A DNA stretch of 64,000 nt from Oreohelix idahoensis. Taxonomy: Eukaryota > Mollusca > Gastropoda > Stylommatophora > Oreohelicidae. The stretch is taken from positions 1,116,001-1,180,000 of the forward strand of contig JAMPIV010000584.1 of assembly GCA_024509875.1 (NCBI GenBank), read 5' to 3'. Positions 59,490 through 64,000 of this stretch are shown here, one piece after another. Below the pieces are notes generated by a model. The model made no database searches, was not told where the DNA came from, and saw only the letters and a program-made list of their open reading frames with translations. Numbering within the stretch: the stretch's first letter is position 1; every line of letters begins with the position of its first letter. A program made the translations under genes and the position numbers.

Positions 59490-60560
59490 TCGCCCAGTAT
59501 AAAGCTTATTTAATACTATCTCGTCTGCTCCCCAACCCGTGCCAGCAAGTTTTTTTCATGATTGCCATTCTCTGCCTTGCTCCTGTCCTGTAATGCCTAG
59601 GTAGTTTGGGTTTTCATCCAGATGTAGGTTTTTCCCCATTTAGCACCAATTTGGAGATCTGTGGTTTGTTTGAGAGAGAAAACACTGTGTATGATGTTTT
59701 CCCTTCAATTATCTTTACTAGCCATGCCTTGGCCCACTCCTCCAATGATGTTAGGGCTTGCTGCATCCGTATGCTTGCCGTAGTGATATATTCCTCTGAG
59801 ATCCACAGGGCTAAGTCGTCTGCAAATGAGGCATTGTGAGTTCTTCTTGGAATATTCTCTGATATGTCATTAATATATGCGAGGAAAAACGTGGGTGACA
59901 GGACTCCCCCTTGGGGAACACCCTGCTCCAATACCATCTTCCTACTGGTCTGTCCTTGTAGTTGGACTCTGGCAGTTCTATTCTCAAGATAGTGGCTAAT
60001 CCATTTGAATTTTCTTCCACACACGTCACTTCTTTGCAGCTTGACTTTTAGTCCATCTTTCCACACTTTGTCAAATGCTTTTTCTAAGTCCTCCCAAACC
60101 ATCAGTGTGTGCTTTTTTTTCTTGGAAAGCGTCCTCAATTTTCTGAGTTATATAAGTGATCTGATCTTCAGTGGATCTGTGTTTTCTGAATCCTGCTTGC
60201 TGTGGGGACTAAGAGATGTTTTTCCTCTAGATGCCATATTAGTCGGGTATTAATTATGCGCTCCATCAATTTTCCAACACAGCTAAGTAGACTGATAGGT
60301 CTGTAGCCATTTGGTTCTGTCTGAACTTTGTCTTTCTTAGGAATTGGAATCAGTATGGCGTCTTTCCATGCCTGTGGTACTATTCCTCTTTTCCAGCTGC
60401 AGTTTAGGATGGCCAGAAGCTTCTTTTTTGCCTTTGTTCCTAGGCCTGTTATCATTTCATTGGTTATCCCATCTTTTCCAGGTGACTTCTTTTTCTTTAG
60501 CGCCCTCATTGCCTCTTCCATTTCTTGCATTGTTAACTTTGCCATCATGTGTTCTTCTGG
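59490..60560 (-). pseudogene. RNase H-bearing LINE: reverse transcriptase, frameshifted
   Basis: The minus-strand RT is read in two frames. 60,548-60,168 gives KKKKSPGKDGITNEMI, AWKDAILIPIPKKDK and NGYRPISLLSCVGKLMERII. 60,138-59,614 gives WEDLEKAFDKVWKDGL (first catalytic Asp is Glu/Asp-ambiguous because the usual FLDLEKAFD reads WEDLEKAFD), LEQGVPQGGVLSPTFF and the catalytic SFADDLALW. The frames are separated by a shift near 60,140-60,190, and another break lies at ~59,490-59,614. This RT, with the RNase H downstream, places the element in the I/jockey superfamily. The exact clade is not certain. Confidence 0.88.
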
Positions 60561-61550
60561 TGCAAGGTTTTATTAGTCATGACTCCTTTGTTCATCAATG
60601 ATGGCCTTTCTTCTGCCTATAGGGACATCAATGTGGTTTGCACCAGCATAGTGTTCCATGAGTGCATTTGCAGCTTTTTTTCCCCGAGAGCATATTTTCA
60701 CCTTGTTTGATTGTGATGTGGTTTTTGTAAGGTTCTTCGTTGTTCAAAGCTCTAACTAGTTTCCATAGTTATCTAGGCTTTATCTAGGTTGAGATTTTCT
60801 GTTGTTTGCTTCCAGCAGTCTCTTGTTGTTTGGTTTAACGTTCTTTTGTACTTCGCAGTGGTTGCTGTGAGCAAGATGTTTGCCTCAGTTGTTTGTTCTG
60901 TTTCTGCCGTGTCTCTGGCTTCTGTTACATCATCTTCAAGCTTTTGCAGTTCTTCATTCCAGTAAGGTTTATAGTTCTTTCTTGCCCCTCTCGGAATAGT
61001 CTCAATAGCTGCTTGAAGTATTGCTCTATTGAAGCTTTCAACCGTATTTTTTATGCTGCTGTTTCGTGTGTTGATGGTCTCGCAAAGACTGTCAGTCAGC
61101 ACTGCATAACTGTCCCAGTCAGCTCTTTTGTAATTACATCGGGGCAATGGTTTCACTTCATGGGGAACATACTCCATATTAACCACTAGCTTTATTGGTC
61201 TCTGGTCGCTGCCTGTTAGCTGGCCAAGTACCTGTCGGTCAATTTTGTGAAGGATGTCCCCTGTGGTGAAAGCTAGGTCTGGAGTGGAAGTGGTGTGCCA
61301 TCTTCTAGAGTAGAAACGGGGTTTATCATCTGGCCTGTTGATAAGGTGAAGGTTTGTGTCTATCTCCAAGTCCTCCACTTCCTCTCCTCTACTGTCTGTA
61401 ACCGACTGTCTGTCTTTCCGAGTAGCTGTTGAAGTCTCCGACCACTATGCAGTTTGAGCTCTTTATTTCCATACTTGCGAGTGACAGGTATACTAACGCA
61501 CGTATTTTAGTAAATACGCCACATCCAGGAGACATCTACCACTTTGATGC
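60561..61550 (-). pseudogene. RNase H-bearing LINE: AP endonuclease C-terminal part and linker
   Basis: On the minus strand SSNCIVVGDFNSYS (61,480-61,430) is the endonuclease GDFN motif. After a frame break near 61,385 come EDLEIDTNLHLINRPDD, YSRRWHTTSTPDLAFT and LTGSDQRPIKL. SDQRP stands in place of the catalytic SDHRP motif, so this nuclease may be inactive. A long linker (PYWNEELQKLEDDVTEARD...) leads to the RT. The N-terminal half of the endonuclease and ORF1 are absent. The LINE ends against a (GA)n tract at ~61,559. Confidence 0.85.
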
Positions 61551-61558
61551 AAGCCATG

Positions 61559-61600
61559 AGAGAGAGAGAGAGAGAGAGAGCCATGAGAGAGAGAGAGAAA
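61559..61600. repeat. (GA)n microsatellite
   Basis: Two runs of GA repeat separated by CCAT. Confidence 0.95.
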
Positions 61601-61614
61601 TTAAAGCTGTTACT

Positions 61615-61689
61615 AAGGTAGTACCATAGTAGATACCACCACAGGAGAGTGAAGTATTAGAAACCTCACTAAACTATGCCTAGCTTTGT

Positions 61690-61726
<37 letters not shown>

Positions 61727-61909
61727 TGACCAATTCCCTTTCCCTGTTGTCTTGTGATTTCCGTCACTCAAGAGCGAGTCGTGTATCCATTTACAGCTGA
61801 GTAGACGATAGTGTGACGCTATCAAGTTTCGAACCCAGAACACCGTAACCTTACTGCAATAAACAAATTGTAACTTTAAAAAAAAGTTAAAGGTAGTCAC
61901 ACAGCAATT
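61615..61909 (-). repeat. tRNA-derived SINE, copy 1
   Basis: CAGGAGAGTGAAGTATTAGAAAC, TGACCAATTCCCTTT, CAGCTGAGTAGACGATAGTGTGACGC and TTTCGAACCCAGAACACCG follow the same order as in copy 2 at 62,523-62,770. On the minus strand GTTCTGGGTTCGAAAC is a pol III B box. A 35-base poly-G run (61,690-61,724) interrupts it. Confidence 0.7.
61690..61724. repeat. poly-G run of 35
   Basis: An unbroken run of G inside SINE copy 1. The other SINE copy has CATGAGCTAGG at this place, so the run is a local expansion or a sequencing/assembly artefact. Confidence 0.9.
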
Positions 61910-62522
61910 TTGTAACACCAGACGGCGGGGCAGGCAAAGACATCAACATCAGAATGAACAAGGCAAGGACAGCCTTTTTTAGCCTAAACAACATCTGGAA
62001 GTCCTCTCAATACAGCAAAAGCACAAAATTAAGATTATATCAGAGCTGTGTGCTTTCTGTGCTTCTCTATGCGGAATGCTGGAGAGTTACCCAGAAGGAA
62101 ATGTCGAAACTGTCCTCTTTTCACACAAAATGCCTAAGAAAAATTCACCGAATGTTTTGGCCAAATACCATCACCAACCAAGATCTGCGTACTCGGAGCA
62201 AGCAAGAGGACATGCACACCATCATAGCTGGCAGACGCTGGAGCTGGGTTGGCCATGTCCTCAGAAGAGACCCCGATGCCATCACAAGAACAGCTATGCT
62301 ATGGACCCCTGAAGAACAACGAAAGAGAGGCAGACCAAAAACAACCTGGCGGAGGACTGTGGAGGCTGAGATGCAAAGAATGAACCAGAGTTGGGGCACT
62401 GTACGAAGGATGGCCGCCGACCGAGCAAAGTGGAATCAATTTGTTGTTGCCCTACAAGACGCCACTAGGCGTGATGGCCACTGACTGCTTTGACGGTCGG
62501 CGGCTAAGGATCAAAGAAGAAG
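61910..62522 (+). pseudogene. LINE RT C-terminal fragment inserted between SINEs, TSD ACACAGCAATT
   Basis: The 11-bp direct repeat ACACAGCAATT (61,899-61,909 and 62,523-62,533) flanks a plus-strand insertion that ends CAAAGAAGAAG. The frame (61,954-62,484) matches the C-terminus of RTE-like LINEs: KARTAFFSLNNIWKSSQYS, YQSCVLSVLLYAECWRVT, FHTKCLRKIHRMFWPNTITN, RRWSWVGHVLRRD, KRGRPKTTWRRTVEAEM and DRAKWNQFVVAL. RT palm and endonuclease are missing through 5' truncation. It has no stops and reaches the natural stop. Confidence 0.9.
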
Positions 62523-62533
62523 ACACAGCAATT

Positions 62534-62770
62534 ACTGTCGCAGGGGAGTGAAGTGTTAGAGAGTTTACTATACTTTATTTAGCTTCATGAGCTAGGGTGA
62601 CCAGTTCCGTTCGTCGTTGCCTTTGCCTTCCCTAACTCATGAGCAGGGTCAGGAAACCATTTAAAGCTTGGTGGACTAGAGCGTGACTCTACAAGATTTA
62701 GAATCCGGAACCAGGCAGCTTTACAGTGAGAGTCTGGCGCTCTAAGTACTCTGATAATCGAATATGAAAG
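62534..62770 (-). repeat. tRNA-derived SINE, copy 2
   Basis: On the minus strand CTTAGAGCGCCAGACTCTCAC and, ~20 bases on, GGTTCCGGATTC resemble the anticodon arm and T arm of a tRNA gene. The tRNA-unrelated body (GGTGACCAGTTCC, GGGGAGTGAAG) matches copy 1. Confidence 0.7.
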
Positions 62771-63029
62771 CTACAAGGTCAGTTCTGGTATATCTTGACA
62801 ATATGGTTACCGTAGCAGTGCACAGATAATGACAATTTAACTTGTCAATAGTGACCTTTTGTTTTGTAATAAAATGTTTCCTTGTTTTGGCGAGGCACCT
62901 AGACATGGTTACATTAGGCCTATCAGCTAATTCATTTCTAATTTATTCGAAGATCAGAGAAACAAATGATAAACATAATATTCACAGTAACACTGTGTTA
63001 CAATTTTCCATTAAAAAAAACAACACACA
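62771..63029. other. no recognisable feature
   Basis: AT-rich spacer. Confidence 0.3.
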
Positions 63030-63393
63030 CTTACTTACTTACTTAGTCGTTCCCCTTCTACCGTGAGGTGTAGAGGTTTGGAAGAGAGAGCACCAGACCA
63101 TTCTATCAGCTGTCTTCTTCCTGGCCTGGTTCCATTCTAGTCCTCGGTCCTTCAAAGATTGTCTAATGTTATCCTCCCAGCGGACTCTGGGTCGTCCTGG
63201 AGGTCTGGATCCCTGGCTCTTTGTTTCCCATGCTTGTCGTGGTAGCCGATCTTCTCCCATTCTGCAGACATGGCCAAACCATCTTAGTTGGGACTGTTCT
63301 ATTTGGGTCTGCAGCGGATGGGATTTTAGGCCTTGACGGATCGTCTGGTTGCGGACCATGTCTCTTCTTGTTACTTCAACCACTTTCCTCAGA
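63030..63393 (-). pseudogene. LINE C-terminal fragment with (TAAG)n tail
   Basis: The minus strand encodes KVVEVTRRDMVRNQTIRQGL, QLRWFGHVCRMGEDRLPRQA, SRPPGRPRVRWEDNIRQSLK and RMVWCSLFQ, the C-terminal tail of an RTE/CR1-like LINE. It ends in a (TAAG)n tail (plus-strand TTACTTACTTACTTAG at 63,030-63,046). Its upper 98 bp are repeated in inverted orientation in the palindrome. Confidence 0.85.
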
Positions 63394-63500
63394 TACCTCA
63401 TTTCTGAGGAAAGTGGTTGAAGTAACAAGAAGAGACATGGTCCGCAACCAGACGATCCGTCAAGGCCTAAAATCCCATCCGCTGCAGACCCAAATAGAAC
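63296..63500. repeat. perfect 98-bp inverted repeat, 9-nt loop
   Basis: 63,296-63,393 and 63,403-63,500 are exact reverse complements, with TACCTCATT between them. Both arms are LINE coding sequence, so the LINE folds back on itself at its 5' end. Confidence 0.95.
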
Positions 63501-64000
63501 AACACACACACACAAACACAAAATGAGAACGAAAAACAAATCATGAACTTAAGGGTATGAGAAAAGAAATAAACAGAACACGAAAAGACAGAGTGAAAAA
63601 CTAGAAGATCAGGAAATAGTCTGAATAAAATACAACAATATTGTACTTGCATTCGACCGGAAACTAATAATCTAAATAGTGCGCTGTATTACAATACATG
63701 AAAAAAGGTCAACTGTAAAAAAATAATAAACTTATGATAAGCCTAAATATGTAACTTAATCGCCTGTAGTCACTGTTCGTGGGCCGGTGTTGTCACCATG
63801 TATCCATCCCATAACCACGTCTCTTAAGTTCCGAGATTATAACGAAGAGAACCTAAATACGTTTCTCCCTCGCTCCCATTTTGAACACTAGTATTCTCGT
63901 GACGTACGGAAACCTGAGAGAGAAGGCAATTAGAGAAATGGCTGTAAACAAAACAAAAATCATTGGCTTAAATATACCCTGATGATACTACTTTAGCCAG
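63501..64000. other. no recognisable feature
   Basis: A short (CA)n after the palindrome, then AT-rich sequence without domains. Confidence 0.35.

Overview
The window looks like AT-rich animal nuclear DNA, probably from an invertebrate. I recognise no host protein-coding gene, rRNA or intact tRNA. Almost every long open frame belongs to a transposable element, and long stretches carry no recognisable coding. Ty3/gypsy elements with Gmr1-like domain order, several LINE types, a Helitron, a Tc1 element, a Penelope-like fragment, tRNA-derived SINEs and minisatellites together point to a metazoan. The species cannot be fixed from the sequence.

Layout. 0-4.4 kb: fragments of LINE reverse transcriptase, Helitron helicase and dispersed repeats. 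4.39-6.49 kb: a solo LTR ('LTR family 2') with target duplication CCTGA. 6.5-10.4 kb: mostly unrecognised. 10,442-19,101: an LTR retrotransposon with ~1.36-kb LTRs that differ by about 1%, and domain order Gag-protease-integrase-RT-RNase H (integrase before RT). It is broken by a stop codon, an integrase deletion and a frameshift. 19,637-21,905: a DNA transposon with CACTAG ends, TTA target duplication and a ~525-residue protein of an uncharacterised family. 22-30 kb: mostly unrecognised. 30.4-33.4 kb: a 23-bp minisatellite split by a second solo LTR of family 2. 33.8-36 kb: (TA)n tracts, a Penelope-like RT fragment and a Helitron 3' end. 36-38.2 kb: a 30-bp coding minisatellite, a tRNA-like SINE and a MITE. 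38.5-47.2 kb: a third family-2 LTR, a LINE fragment, then a minus-strand Gag-protease-integrase frame with its own 5' family-2 LTR but no RT. 48.3-49.3 kb: a 28-bp satellite grown from a LINE 3' end. 49,907-51,408: a nearly complete Tc1-type element. 53.1-61.5 kb: one RNase H-bearing LINE split by a family-2 LTR insertion (TSD GTAAT) that is itself interrupted. 61.6-63.5 kb: tRNA-derived SINEs, a LINE inserted between them, and a perfect 98-bp palindrome.

The most interesting results come from aligning repeats by eye. (1) The family-2 LTR occurs in five substantial copies (4.4, 30.8, 38.5, 45.3 and 53.7/57.3 kb). All five keep a splice donor (GGTAAG) and an acceptor (CAGGG) 385-512 bp apart, so an intron inside the LTR is likely. 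(2) The uncharacterised protein at 20-21.5 kb lies inside CACTA-type inverted repeats, which marks it as a candidate transposase. (3) Both gypsy Gag proteins carry the region that resembles the SCAN domain. Exact target-site duplications let several nested insertions be ordered in time.
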